Assembly (NCBI GenBank): GCA_027604005.1 | Contig: JADGJT010000426.1 | Span: forward strand, 1 to 17,302 | DNA from: Dinochytrium kinnereticum | Lineage: Eukaryota > Chytridiomycota > Chytridiomycetes > Chytridiales > Chytridiaceae | Length of the DNA: 17,302 nucleotides | Direction of reading: 5' to 3' | Part shown: piece by piece, positions 8,601 through 17,302 of the stretch | How the letters are laid out: each line of letters opens with the position of its first letter | How positions within the stretch are numbered: the first letter of the stretch is position 1 | Made by a program: the position numbers and the translations under genes | Notes under the pieces: model-generated | Seen by the model: the letters and a program-made list of their open reading frames with translations, nothing else | What the model was told of the DNA's origin: nothing | Database searches by the model: none

Positions 8601-11600
8601 AGCTTATATCTTTAAAGGAGTTAGAAATTAAGAGAATGAATTAATGGACTTGAGTTGCTTCGGATAAGGCTCTTCTTTGTGACAGAGTCGCGCTTATAGT
8701 AAACAATTTTCGGACTCCATACGCACGGCTCCATAGAGAGACCCCGCAAATCTTCGATATATTCATAATCTATATCTAGCAGCCATTCTCTTTTGTCCTC
8801 AAAAGAGCCGAAGGACCGATCGCTAAGTCGCAATTAGTTGAACACAAAACGGCGACTATGTCTTCCATCAACAAAAAACAGTAAAGAAAAGGGAAAAAGG
8901 ACGCACGTCAGATCCTGCGTTTCAGACCCAAGCGACTCGAAAGACATCACCCGGCCCTCTACCTCCGAAAGCTCTACCTCTGACGACTCCAGAAGCCACC
9001 GATTTGATTTTGGTCTCCCATACTTGACCCCTTCTCCATCAATTTCTGCTTGTGCTATATTCTGCCGTACGCAAAGCTGCACATCTATCTTCTCCGCACG
9101 ACACCTGATTCCAACTCCACCATTCCCCTCCGGATGCTCATTCAGAAAGGATATTATAAGAGGGAACATGACGGCTCTAATGTTGACAGTGCCGATCGTT
9201 TTACCCAGCTTTGGTTTCAGGAGAGAGGTTCCGGAGAGGCCAAAAAGGGCTCCGCGTTGGATTGGCATGACGGTTAAAGGAGATTGGTATATCGATGCAA
9301 AGGTTTGAAGCCGGCGGAGAGCGTTGCCGGAAAGGCAGACTGCGTTCATCGGGTTTGTGAGCGAAGAAAAAAATGGCCGAGGAGATTGAATGTTGAGAGA
9401 AATATCGATACTCTGGGTTCGGAAGCCTTGGAGAGAATCAACAAACTAAAGTGATACATTACGTTCAAATACTGGTGATAGAAAACTTTGATGCAGCAAA
9501 ATATGGGGGAAAGAAATTACCTGTCCATTTATATCCTTCGGTACGAAATCCGGATGCTTAAGTAAAACTTGTGCATGTGTTTTCGGTTCATCGCCTTCCT
9601 CCTCATTTCCACTCTTGAAGAGAAACCCGAGTGATATTCTGACTCCGCCATTAAACGTAGCCACACTATCCTGGTCGACAGCAACTCTCCTAGCCCCTAC
9701 CGGCTTCTCCCTCTCTTGCTTCGAGAAAGGCAATGAGTAAAGCAACTGGCCACACTCAATCACGATATCCTCATCAGGCCCATGTCCCACTCCACCAACA
9801 TCAACCTGAACGCCTTTTCCAACATTAATCTCAAGACCTTCAATCCCATAACTAGTACGGGGATCGAAAAACGGGGTTGTAGAGCCAAGGATACGAAGCC
9901 GGATACAACCACCTCCTGTCACAGTAATGGAGTTTGTCCCGTGGAGTATCATCCGAAGCTTATCCCACCATCCAATAGGGGGACTCGGGTCGATAGTAGG
10001 GCGGGTAAAGGAGTCAATGACGCGGATCATGTCCCCCATACAGGCTTCAACAGCCGCCCCCCAGTTGAATGCAATAACGGAGGAAGTTGTTATTGTGGTG
10101 CGGGTCTGAGTGTAGACTTTAACGGGGTTGACAGATCTCGTAACGGTCGCAACAGATGGATGACATGATGAACTGATTGGTCCGAGAGAAAGAGTAGCAA
10201 TCCTTTTTGCATCTCTAGATGTTGATGGTTCGGCAATAACAAGTAGTCCTTCAGTTTTCCAACTTTTTGTGCCGGATTTCGGAATGGAAAGCAGGGGGAG
10301 AGGAAAGTCTCGCAGGTTAACCTGCGCTTCTTCGATAGTGATTTGTATATTTCGCGGGATAAGCTCTTCATATATGCGGTCGTGAGGAGTCTGACTATCG
10401 ATGATATGGAGGGATTCTTCGATGAACGGGGCTGGGAGTATGGGCGAGACGAGGTCGGCGGAGATATTTGTTACAACTGCTTTCATGAGAGGTTTTTTCC
10501 CTCTAGGTAGAGTTTTTCGGATCTTATCAATCCAGGACTTTGAGTTAAACTCCTGAAGGAGCCACCAAGCGTTTTCTATGTTTCCTAATTCTCTAGTAGA
10601 AAAGGTTTTAATTGTATTGAAGATAAAAGAAGGGTTGATACAAACTTCGGCGAGACGTCCTTCGTAATTCGATGATTCTCTAGCATACTAGCGGCTTTCT
10701 TCTGAAACGCTTTCTCCCTCGCAACCCTTCCAGCCTGTTCCTCTAGACCCTTCCGATAATTAATAGATAGCGCAATCTCAAAGTCCGAATCAAATAAACA
10801 TAGTGTGATATTTGCAATGGCGATATGAATCGTGGGAATCTGTTCCGGAAAAATGCGAGACTTTCCAGAGGCCAGGCTCTCAGAGGAAGATTGGAGACCA
10901 AGGCTCTTAAACACGACATTCTTAAGCGCCTTAGAAGTATTAATGATATCTTCGAAGACGCTCGACATAAGGAAGCCATATGGATTGAAAAGAGATGCGG
11001 TCTGAGCTTTTATGGAGATGTGAAGAGGGGGTGCACCAGGAGCTTCTTTTGGTTTGTGAACTTGGACATTGACGTCACTGATAGTTACAAGTTCGTCCCA
11101 AGCATCTACTTCTTGATCTACGAGAGCTTCCACAGTTGCATTCATAACCGATGCAACGAGCGCCTTGCATTCTTTGACAGTAATTTTTGTGTCGGACACC
11201 TGTCCCCGAAGCCTAGACCCTTCCGGAAACGTAGCCAACATCTGAATCTCCTTCACATTAATCTGAACAAGATCCCGAGGGGTCTGATCACTCGAAGAAA
11301 TGCGTGATGCTACCTCCCGTAAGTCTCGCCGAGGAGTGAGCAATTTCGTGATTTTAATAATTGGGACGAAGGACAGAATGGCTGAGTAGTATGCCCAGAA
11401 GCAGAAGGAAACTATAGCCTGATCACAAAACACCGAGATAGGCATCAAATTTTGGTCAGCCAGCTCCTTCCGTGCTGATATAGACATCTTTTCTATGGCG
11501 GCTAGCAACTCGTTGGAACATCCCGTCACGTTTGTTAAGTCGCTTAAGGATCTGACGACAAGATCGGTAGTATCACCAGAGACTTCAAGTTGGAAGCTAA

Positions 11601-13881
11601 TCACATCAGACAGATGGCTCTGTAGAGCGGCGTTTAACGTGCTAAAATCGTTTGGAAGGAACACAATCGCGGTAGATTCGGCAACCACTGACGATAGACC
11701 GATAATAATTCCAAATACGCTGGCTTCAGCCATGATAATATTGATATCGTCAATAGTTATCGCGGCGGTGAAGGACAAAATGGAGTTACTCTGCTCTCTA
11801 AGATCCTTGGATTTGTCTACTATAGGGTCAATGGTATTCTTAGGTTCGAGATCATGCGAGGAAAGATTCGTTTGCATGCTCTCCGTCATAGTTCGAAATG
11901 AAAGAGCTAACGCGAAGAAATCCAACCCATCCGAAAGCGCCAACGGAGTAAGATCAGCTGTGATCGACTTAACATTTAGGGCCAAAGAAAGCATCACGGA
12001 TGATTGAAGGCGGAAAAGCTCTTCTGCGGGAGGTATCCAAAGACCGCTATCCAATGCCACTGATTCTATGGAAAGGAGCGCAATCCTTTGCAAAACAGAA
12101 AAATCCCAGGTTTCAGTGAGCGCGTTGTTGACCTCGACTACGGAAAGTCGTATCGAAGAAATTAAACCGGTGAGATCAAATGCTAGAGGTAGGCCAAAGT
12201 ATTCAGCCTCGATTCCGCTCGTTGGAGAGGTCGGGGATTTCTGCAATTGAACCGAGAGCTCAGAAGCATCTACATAGAGAATACTATCTAAGTCATTCCT
12301 AGCTAAAGGATGATACTCGGTGAGCCTTAGCCCCACTAATGGCGACAGGACGCGAAGCCGAAGGGTTATCGTGATCCTAGCCAGAGCAGCAAATAAATCA
12401 ATAAGGAGCTTATCAAGGGCATATAGCTTAGAAATCATCGGCGGCTTTAGCTTGCTAACGCTACGGCTCTTTTTAAACCGTTGCAGAGCCAATAGCATCG
12501 CAAGAATCTCATCCTGGATGATCAGTGACGGTGAATGGAATGACGCAGTAAGCTGGCAACCAAAGTCCTTTTCCATGTTCGAATTTAGCCTCGCCTTCTC
12601 AGTCATTCTAGATAGTTCCGCGCGAATATCGACACTGGGCATCGCAAAGGCTTTTGATGAGGGGGTTTTAGCGAGGCGGGTGTTGAAAATATCGACTCCC
12701 ATATTCTCGAGCCTGATAAGTCCGATAATTGATCTGGCAGGCTTTTCAGGCGCTGATTTGAGTGTGTGCTCGTCCTGCTCATCGCATTTGGCAGTGAAGC
12801 CCACACTTTCCAAGCTAAGCATGAACGACGGCACATGAGGTCCCTCCAAGGCATCAGCATATACTTCATCATTCGAAAATATGATGACTGTGTCCGCAAA
12901 GTTCAAGGTCACAATGGGGCTTACATCCAAAAAGATGTCAAAAAAACTTCCAGCACGTTCTATAATATTCTGAAGGTTGGGAGAATCGAGTTGCGGGGGG
13001 CGATCGGAAGTAAGTTGATCCTCCAAAGCCTGTGTCCCCTTCACTGCTGCGGCAAGGTTCATGGCCAATGTGACGTCTAGAGTGAAGCCATTAAGCAGAA
13101 TCTTCAAAATGGGATTCTCAAGCTTCCCCAGCAACAGCGACGTTATTAATGAAAGCTGAACAGTACTATAGACCTCTGAAAACAAAAGCGGCTTCACGAG
13201 ATCCTCCTGAACTCGCTGAACCTCGAAATGGGATAAGGATGCGACCAACGACAGCTGACGTGACAAATAACCAGAACCACTTCCGCCATCCCCGACAAGA
13301 TCTGATTTCGGCAGCTGGGTGGTAAAATGAAAGCTTAAATTCTCCTGCGTATAAACAGCCAGACGCCTCTCATCTGCATCCAACAGAACAAGCTCTAACG
13401 TGGCCAGCTTGGCACCGAAAGCGCGTAGGAGCAGACGCACTGGGCTGAGATTGAGTAGAGCAACAATGGCTGACAGTCGGACCTTGGAGGGAATGTGGAA
13501 CTTGTTTGCCTCACGCGGCTTCCCAATTTCCTTCCCATCCGTATGAGGTGGAGGACGAGTCACCGCCAACACAACCGTAACCCCGCTCACATGGAGCCTC
13601 AACCAGCTGCTATCCTGCAGTGTAGTTCTTCGGTCCCAAAAAGAAAAATAGATCCGATCAATCGAAAGCGAGCATAACCGAATCTTGGTGGTGGAGACGC
13701 TTGTTGGGGTAAAGGTCAGCCTCTGAACGCCAGATCGAAAGCCAAAGGAATGCACTGCGAAGCCTCTCGCGGATAGATGCTGAGCCAGCACCACCAAGAT
13801 GAGATGCTTGAAGCCGTAGTATAGAACCACAGCGACCACCACAAGCGCCGTGGTCCGCACAAGTGTCGGCAGCGTCGTCAT
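5665..13881 (-). CDS. Fmp27/SABRE/Hobbit-family bridge-like lipid transfer protein (BLTP2)
   Basis: Giant rod-shaped lipid-transfer protein; yeast Fmp27 and its animal (BLTP2/Hobbit) and plant (SABRE) relatives sit on the ER at plasma-membrane contact sites. Eight exons: 10646-13881, 9521-10592, 8907-9445, 8650-8822, 8476-8609, 8325-8412, 6180-8293, 5665-6141 (7833 nt, 2610 residues; yeast Fmp27 is of similar length). Introns are 53, 75, 84, 40, 63, 31 and 38 nt. Residues 8-32 are one membrane helix, the ER anchor. The GFWDK-type domain reads PIDPSPPIGWWDKLRMILHG-like, with GWWDK at about 1286-1290. A coiled coil spans roughly 1678-1745. The WPPW-type motif is WPLW at about 2043. The SW-type domain with LEWFLLDQED is at about 2241, followed by VYWRELAPVAGIPVVDHLEI at about 2316. 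The C-terminus has FIYIKVPGVQHCISYRG and RMPTLEYRNKAW, then an acidic/basic low-complexity tail. Two upstream in-frame ATGs could extend it (see 13882-14010). It diverges from the Sur7-like gene and converges on uL22m. Confidence 0.95.
8294..8324 (-). other. 31-nt intron in the Fmp27-like gene
   Basis: Donor GTACAA follows AAACTTTCAG and the acceptor is TTTTCCTCAAG; phase 1. It is the only GT after the conserved coiled-coil exon that can reach the large downstream exon in frame: the next AG (CAATGCAG) would give the wrong phase. The total coding length is divisible by three only with this choice. RNA evidence is lacking, and a slightly different structure cannot be excluded. Confidence 0.55.
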
Positions 13882-14010
13882 TCCATCTGCCAGTGCCTGT
13901 CTGTGAAATTTCTAGGTTTGTCAGAAGTAAGCGTTGCCGCCAACGCAAACATACCTGAGCTGCAAGATGCGACGCGGCATCGCGACGGATGCGAGTCCCC
14001 TTCCTCTCAT
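13882..14010 (-). other. Candidate upstream exon and intron of the Fmp27-like gene
   Basis: A strong intron, CTCAG|GTATGT at 13954 to TTTCACAG at 13901 (54 nt), lies just upstream of the annotated ATG. When it is removed, ATGs at 14010 and 13980 fall in frame with the main protein and add 25 or 15 residues (MRGRGLASVAMPRRILQLRQ and ALADG before the MTTLP start). The extension is basic and precedes the membrane anchor. The unspliced frame has a TGA. An alternative is that this is a spliced 5' leader and translation begins at 13881. Confidence 0.5.
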
Positions 14011-14238
14011 TCTGATGGCCCGTTGCCACAATGGCACTAGAGTATCAAAGCTTTTGTTCAGGAAATGGCTCTTGACGCTCTTCGCTTTTTGGTGTGGATA
14101 AACGGCTGAACCTCCACAGAGTAATAGAGTGCTGAGAAGGAGGAGACGGACGATGGTGCCCTTCAGCCGGTGCCCTCACTGCGGCCCCTCCGTCGCGTTG
14201 AGCTCGCACCTCACCCAAGACACAACGTATTTTGGTCC

Positions 14239-14272
14239 CACAGTGGAGTTGCACACACACCCGTCCACTGTG
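14239..14272 (+). promoter_or_regulatory. 9-bp inverted repeat upstream of the Sur7-like start
   Basis: CACAGTGGA (14239-14247) and its exact reverse complement TCCACTGTG (14264-14272) flank a 16-nt CA-rich spacer. The second arm ends 22 bp before the ATG at 14295. It could be a dimeric factor site or an mRNA hairpin in the 5' leader. Confidence 0.55.
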
Positions 14273-14294
14273 ATTTCGCTCAAGCACCGTGAAT

Positions 14295-15809
14295 ATGCCC
14301 GCCTTTAACAGCAGGGCGTCGCTGATCGTCGGCGCCGTCTTCCTGGGCCTCAGCATCGCCGCATCAGGTAATCTCCTTGATTCCATCCGGCATGTTCGTG
14401 CATGCGGTAGTCTGCTGGTCTCTGATCAGCCCCACCTTCACTTGCTGACACTTCTTGCCGTTCATGCATGCGCAGCCTTTGTCTTCTTCTCTGGCTTTTC
14501 CTCGATTCGCTTTGTCGCCTCCATTGCGTTCTTCATCATCGAGCGAACGAATCCCGTCGCAAACACCGCCGGCTCTGCCTCCCTCAACGTTTGGGTGAGT
14601 CTACTACCCTGCCCCCCCCTCCCACACAACCTCCGCGAGAACATTGCTAACAGGAATTCCTTTCGACTACCTGCATCACAGGGTTTCTGCTTGTACTCGG
14701 AAGCTGGTCAGAATGGTGACTACAAATGTACTTCTATCAAGCTGTCATCGTTGTTTGGCACCTCATTCTCCCTTCGACCCAACATTGTCCTTCCGACCGT
14801 TAGCGCTGGTGGTGTTGTCGAGATCAAGGACGTTATATCTGCTCTTCCATTTCAAGGCCATCCCATCGCATATGTCACCCTTCTCGGCACCATTTTTTTC
14901 AGCGCCATGGCTTTGATCTGTGGGATCGTGGCTGTCTCCATCAAGGGAAAGATGCTAAAGGGATGGGGCATTGCCATCAACACCGCCACCGCAATGACAG
15001 CCTTAGGTCTTCTCTCTTCTCTCATCACGGTCATCGCAACTGTTGTCACAACTGATTCCTTTGTTAAGGCCATTGAGTCCAACGGTTCTTCCTTGGGTGT
15101 GACCGCAAAGTGGGCCATCACGGCCACTGCCTTGACCTCCTCTGCAGCTGTTTGCTCACTCCTCGGTGCGGTTTTCACAACGCGCGCCGCCATGACTGGT
15201 GGTGGCTCCGGAAATCGCCAGTCAGGCCGTCTAAGCGTTATTGACCTCAACGTTGAAGATCGATTCAAGACGGCTTCTTCACCTCCTCCTCCTCAGTTGT
15301 CAGCCTACCGATCCTCCGCCATTGACCTTTACGCCACAACACCTGCAGCGACCCAGTCACAGGGGTACACTTCCTACCCGTACTCCAATGACACCACAAC
15401 TGCAACCCCCCAGACCTATAACGCGTACGGAACAACTCCATACCAACAATCCTCATACGGAGCCTCATACGATACTCAAACGGCCTACAACAACTATGGC
15501 TACGCGACCACAGGCTACACCACCCCGAACCAAGCCTACAACACGGCTGCGGCGGCGGGCCAACCCGACCCCACCGTTGTCAGCCAGACTGGAGCGGCAG
15601 CCCCGTCCACTTACTTTTCAAACACAACCACGCCGTCAAGCAATCAGTATGCCACTTGGCAGTCACCTGGGTACAACCCGACAACAGCAGAGTTGGCATA
15701 TCAACAGAATTATGGACATAACGTGTCGGATACCAGTTATTATGCTAGGAAGCAGCAGCAGCAGCAGCAGGGAGACTTGCCGCAGCCGCAGTATGGAAAC
15801 CGGTGGTGA
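14295..15809 (+). CDS. Sur7/PalI-like tetraspan plasma-membrane protein with Q/Y-rich tail
   Basis: Three exons: 14295-14367, 14476-14594, 14682-15809 (1320 nt, 439 residues); introns of 108 and 87 nt with GTAATC/GCGCAG and GTGAGT/TCACAG ends. Splicing fuses the first membrane helix (about residues 8-33) and creates an uninterrupted VWGFCLYS, matching the W-x2-C...C ectodomain signature of claudin-like Sur7/PalI proteins (Trp64, Cys67, Cys80). Further helices lie at about 125-151, 160-187 and 203-231, giving four in all with a cytoplasmic tail. The tail (about 235-439) is low complexity, rich in Gln, Tyr, Thr, Pro and Asn, and ends near six glutamines. Sur7-family proteins organise eisosome membrane domains; PalI relatives act in ambient pH signalling. 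Which role applies here cannot be told. The unspliced frame is also fully open from a GTG at 14289 (506 residues), so an ORF-only reading would wrongly include both introns. Confidence 0.72.
   Translation: MPAFNSRASLIVGAVFLGLSIAASGNLLDSIRHVRACGSLLVSDQPHLHLLTLLAVHACAAFVFFSGFSSIRFVASIAFFIIERTNPVANTAGSASLNVWVSLLPCPPLPHNLRENIANRNSFRLPASQGFCLYSEAGQNGDYKCTSIKLSSLFGTSFSLRPNIVLPTVSAGGVVEIKDVISALPFQGHPIAYVTLLGTIFFSAMALICGIVAVSIKGKMLKGWGIAINTATAMTALGLLSSLITVIATVVTTDSFVKAIESNGSSLGVTAKWAITATALTSSAAVCSLLGAVFTTRAAMTGGGSGNRQSGRLSVIDLNVEDRFKTASSPPPPQLSAYRSSAIDLYATTPAATQSQGYTSYPYSNDTTTATPQTYNAYGTTPYQQSSYGASYDTQTAYNNYGYATTGYTTPNQAYNTAAAAGQPDPTVVSQTGAAAPSTYFSNTTTPSSNQYATWQSPGYNPTTAELAYQQNYGHNVSDTSYYARKQQQQQQGDLPQPQYGNRW
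14368..14475 (+). other. 108-nt stop-free intron (Sur7-like gene)
   Basis: Phase-1 intron with donor G|GTAATC and acceptor CATGCGCAG. It encodes 36 sense codons in frame and would interrupt the first membrane helix with a polar, histidine-rich segment, which argues that it is removed. Confidence 0.7.
14595..14681 (+). other. 87-nt stop-free intron (Sur7-like gene)
   Basis: Phase-0 intron, GTGAGT donor and TGCATCACAG acceptor, 29 sense codons and no stop. Removal joins Trp64 to GFC. An internal GCTAACAG acceptor at 14653 would shift the frame to an early TGA. Confidence 0.72.
15753..15770 (+). repeat. Six-unit CAG trinucleotide run
   Basis: Six uninterrupted CAG codons encode a short polyglutamine near the C-terminus of the Sur7-like protein. 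All codons are CAG with no CAA, so the run is a simple-repeat tract likely to vary in length. Confidence 0.9.
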
Positions 15810-16393
15810 TGAGGGGTTGGGGGTGGGGGTTGTATGAATATGGGTCTATGCTTTTTTTTTCTTCTGGTTTTTTTTTTTAACTGTGTTTTTTTTCTTCTTT
15901 TCTTTCGTCTGCTTTTTCGTAGTTGTTTTCCGCTTCCCTTCGCTCTATGCTGAAGAGTGCGGCGCCTTATAGAAAGACCTCAACAGAATAAACACTGCAA
16001 GATGCTGCTACGCAGGATGCCTCTTATATGCATATATTCAGTTTCTCCAACGTAACATTTATTTCGATAAAGTCTAATAACTGAGATACGCAGATCGCGT
16101 GCGAGAATGAAAAGAAGAGTAAAAGCAAGAAAGAAAATGACACTCCAAACGAAGAAAGAGTCAAAAGAACACATCCCACAAAAACAATACTAAAATCAAC
16201 GGTCCGGTCCCCCAACGTAAACACGCCACAATGGGGAGGATAAAATAAAATAAATGAGATCGCCTTAAAACGGCATAAAGCGGTAAGAGGTCCAAAAACA
16301 AAAAAAAAAGAACCAACAAAAAAAACTCATCATCATTCCACAAAACCCCCCAAACAAAAAAAAGAAAAGAAACAGAGGCAACCTCCACCCCCC
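15810..16393. other. Convergent 3' region, T-rich then A-rich
   Basis: No gene seen. After the Sur7-like stop come several long T tracts (about 15851-15903), an AATAAA at 15987-15992 and an AT-rich palindrome-like ATATGCATAT (16026-16035). The right part (about 16100-16380) is A-rich, that is, T-rich on the minus strand ahead of the converging gene's stop. Open frames here are short and low complexity. Confidence 0.6.
15987..15992 (+). terminator. Candidate AATAAA poly(A) signal, Sur7-like gene
   Basis: The canonical hexamer lies about 178 bp after the stop at 15809 and downstream of the T tracts. It is the first exact copy on the plus strand that I found in this 3' region. Confidence 0.4.
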
Positions 16394-17302
16394 TCACCTC
16401 CTCATAGTAGCTCCCACAAAGACCGCCAAAGTCCCCACGACAACCAACAACCCCCACTGCAAAGGGCTAAACACCAAAAACATCACCCCAGCCAACGCAG
16501 GGGGCGCGAAACTCGACAAGACCACCTGAGTCGCCACCAACGTCATCACCGATCCTCCAGCAACAACCGCGGTGACCTGTCCAGGTGATGCATCGGAAAA
16601 GAGTGTGGACGGGTCAAGCGGGGAGGTTGGGTTGGATTGCTTACCGCCTATGACGGGGTAGAGGAGGGTCAGGAAGAGGGAGAGGAGTGCGAGGAAGATG
16701 GCGGTTGGGATGCTGGTTTTTTTGGTTGGGGTGATGGTGGGTTTTGGCGGTGCTGCGGTGGTCGTGATTGTGGTTGTGGTTGGAGCTTCGCGGGATAGGA
16801 TGGGAGGGGATAGGGGTTTTGAGGTTGGGGAGACTGGGGTTGGAGGAGTTTTGGTGATGGTTCTTGAGGTGGCAGCAGTAGTCATGGCAATCTTCCTCCC
16901 TGCTCCCCCACCACCACTAGCACGATCAACACCAACAACACCAGCAACACCATCAACCGTCACCTCCCTCCCACCCGCAGTCGCATCCCTAGCCCTCACA
17001 ACAACCTTAACGCGAATCTCTCCCTCCCGATGAACCGTCCCCAGATCCGGGTAAAACCTCACCACCCTCTTATCAGCCGACACCCTGACCTCCACAGGAC
17101 GTTTCCCACCTTCAAAAGACACATCCACACCACCAGGACACATTCGAGGATCAATGTTCACTTCCACCATCCCCGCGAACCCCGTCCCATCTCCCCCACC
17201 TCCCACCTCCCCACCAACCAAAGCAGACGACACGAAATAATCCACCCCCAAACACCCAGTCCCATGATCAAACCGCTCCTTCAGCACAGTGACCCGAACG
17301 CC
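16394..17302 (-). CDS. Unidentified membrane protein, N-terminus outside window
   Basis: Open frame of 302 residues running from the window edge to a TGA at 16394-16396; no family recognised. Visible layout from the edge: a possible beta-rich part with cysteines (RFDHGTGCLGVDYF, DPRMCPGG, then VRVSADKRVVRFYPD), a Gly-rich stretch, and a long Thr/Pro/Ser linker (about 60 residues). A membrane helix follows (PTAIFLALLSLFLTLLYPV), then a polar stretch and two to three further hydrophobic segments ending MFLVFSPLQWGLLVVVGTLA, then a short basic tail (TMRR). The order ectodomain, Thr/Pro stalk, membrane segments suggests a surface protein, but that is inference. The window begins inside the gene, so a signal peptide cannot be checked. 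The opposite strand is also open for 111 codons (16698-17033) because of the low-complexity base composition; I prefer the minus strand for its length and the distinct helices. Confidence 0.5.
   Translation of the reverse strand, partial: GVRVTVLKERFDHGTGCLGVDYFVSSALVGGEVGGGGDGTGFAGMVEVNIDPRMCPGGVDVSFEGGKRPVEVRVSADKRVVRFYPDLGTVHREGEIRVKVVVRARDATAGGREVTVDGVAGVVGVDRASGGGGAGRKIAMTTAATSRTITKTPPTPVSPTSKPLSPPILSREAPTTTTITTTAAPPKPTITPTKKTSIPTAIFLALLSLFLTLLYPVIGGKQSNPTSPLDPSTLFSDASPGQVTAVVAGGSVMTLVATQVVLSSFAPPALAGVMFLVFSPLQWGLLVVVGTLAVFVGATMRR

Larger units (their letters stand above)
13882..14294. promoter_or_regulatory. 413-bp divergent intergenic region
   Basis: Separates the Fmp27-like ATG (minus) from the Sur7-like ATG (plus). 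Besides the probable upstream exon and intron of the minus gene (13882-14010), it contains a 9-bp perfect inverted repeat at 14239-14247/14264-14272 just before the plus-strand start. I see no clear TATA box. Open frames on the minus strand across it do not resemble proteins. Confidence 0.5.

Noticed and set aside
10825..12838. Several plus-strand ORFs of 100-172 residues
   Set aside because: All are antisense shadows of the continuous first exon of the Fmp27-like gene and lack family features.
14045..14386. Minus-strand 113-residue ORF across the divergent promoter
   Set aside because: It overlaps the first exon of the Sur7-like gene antisense and shows no recognisable motif.
14595..14653. 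Alternative 59-nt intron using the GCTAACAG acceptor
   Set aside because: It shifts the frame and reaches a TGA soon after, losing the VWGFC signature and all later membrane helices.
14289..15809. Single 506-codon ORF as the whole Sur7-like gene
   Set aside because: It starts at a GTG and includes two segments with good GT-AG ends that break the first membrane helix and the W-x2-C signature; the spliced form restores both.
16698..17033. Plus-strand 111-residue ORF of Val/Gly then Pro/Thr composition
   Set aside because: It is antisense to a longer open frame with distinct membrane helices, and its composition mirrors the low-complexity stalk codons.

Overview
This is an intron-rich nuclear fragment from a fungus. 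The evidence for Fungi is the family content: a Mcy1/Cys12-type cysteine synthase with an N-terminal membrane anchor, an Fmp27/SABRE (BLTP2) bridge protein, and a four-helix Sur7/PalI-like protein with a glutamine/tyrosine-rich tail. The 25 introns I could place inside conserved genes are mostly very short (median 44 nt, 18 of them 53 nt or less). With the GTPBP1/2-type GTPase this would fit an early-diverging or otherwise compact intron-rich fungus, but I cannot assign a phylum from the sequence alone.

Layout. Positions 1-471 hold no recognisable gene but carry a 21-bp palindromic minisatellite (318-401). Positions 472-1043 carry a two-exon fragment with a CxxC motif that may be the remains of a KDZ-transposon-associated cysteine-cluster protein. 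Positions 1130-2477 (minus) hold a complete six-exon mitochondrial-type cysteine synthase. It shares an 89-bp divergent promoter with an eleven-exon GTPBP1/2-family translational GTPase (2567-4809, plus). A two-exon mitochondrial ribosomal protein uL22m follows 75 bp later (4885-5640, plus). It converges on a giant eight-exon Fmp27/BLTP2 gene (13881 down to 5665, minus; 2610 residues, or 2635 with an upstream exon). A Sur7/PalI-like tetraspan gene (14295-15809, plus) diverges from it across 413 bp. After a 584-bp T-rich/A-rich convergent 3' region, the window ends inside an unidentified membrane protein gene (16394-17302, minus, N-terminus missing).

How the genes relate. There is no operon-like pathway. 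Two products concern translation (GTPBP1/2-type GTPase, uL22m), two point to mitochondria (cysteine synthase, uL22m), and the divergent pair Fmp27/BLTP2 and Sur7-like both have homologues acting at or near the plasma membrane. All joined reading frames of the five recognised genes add up to a whole number of codons, which supports the splice assignments. I found no tRNA, rRNA, CRISPR array or intact mobile element. The most unusual observations are structural: a 31-nt intron, four introns that are multiples of three with no in-frame stop, and two convergent genes whose stop codons lie 24 bp apart with an AATAAA signal overlapping each stop.
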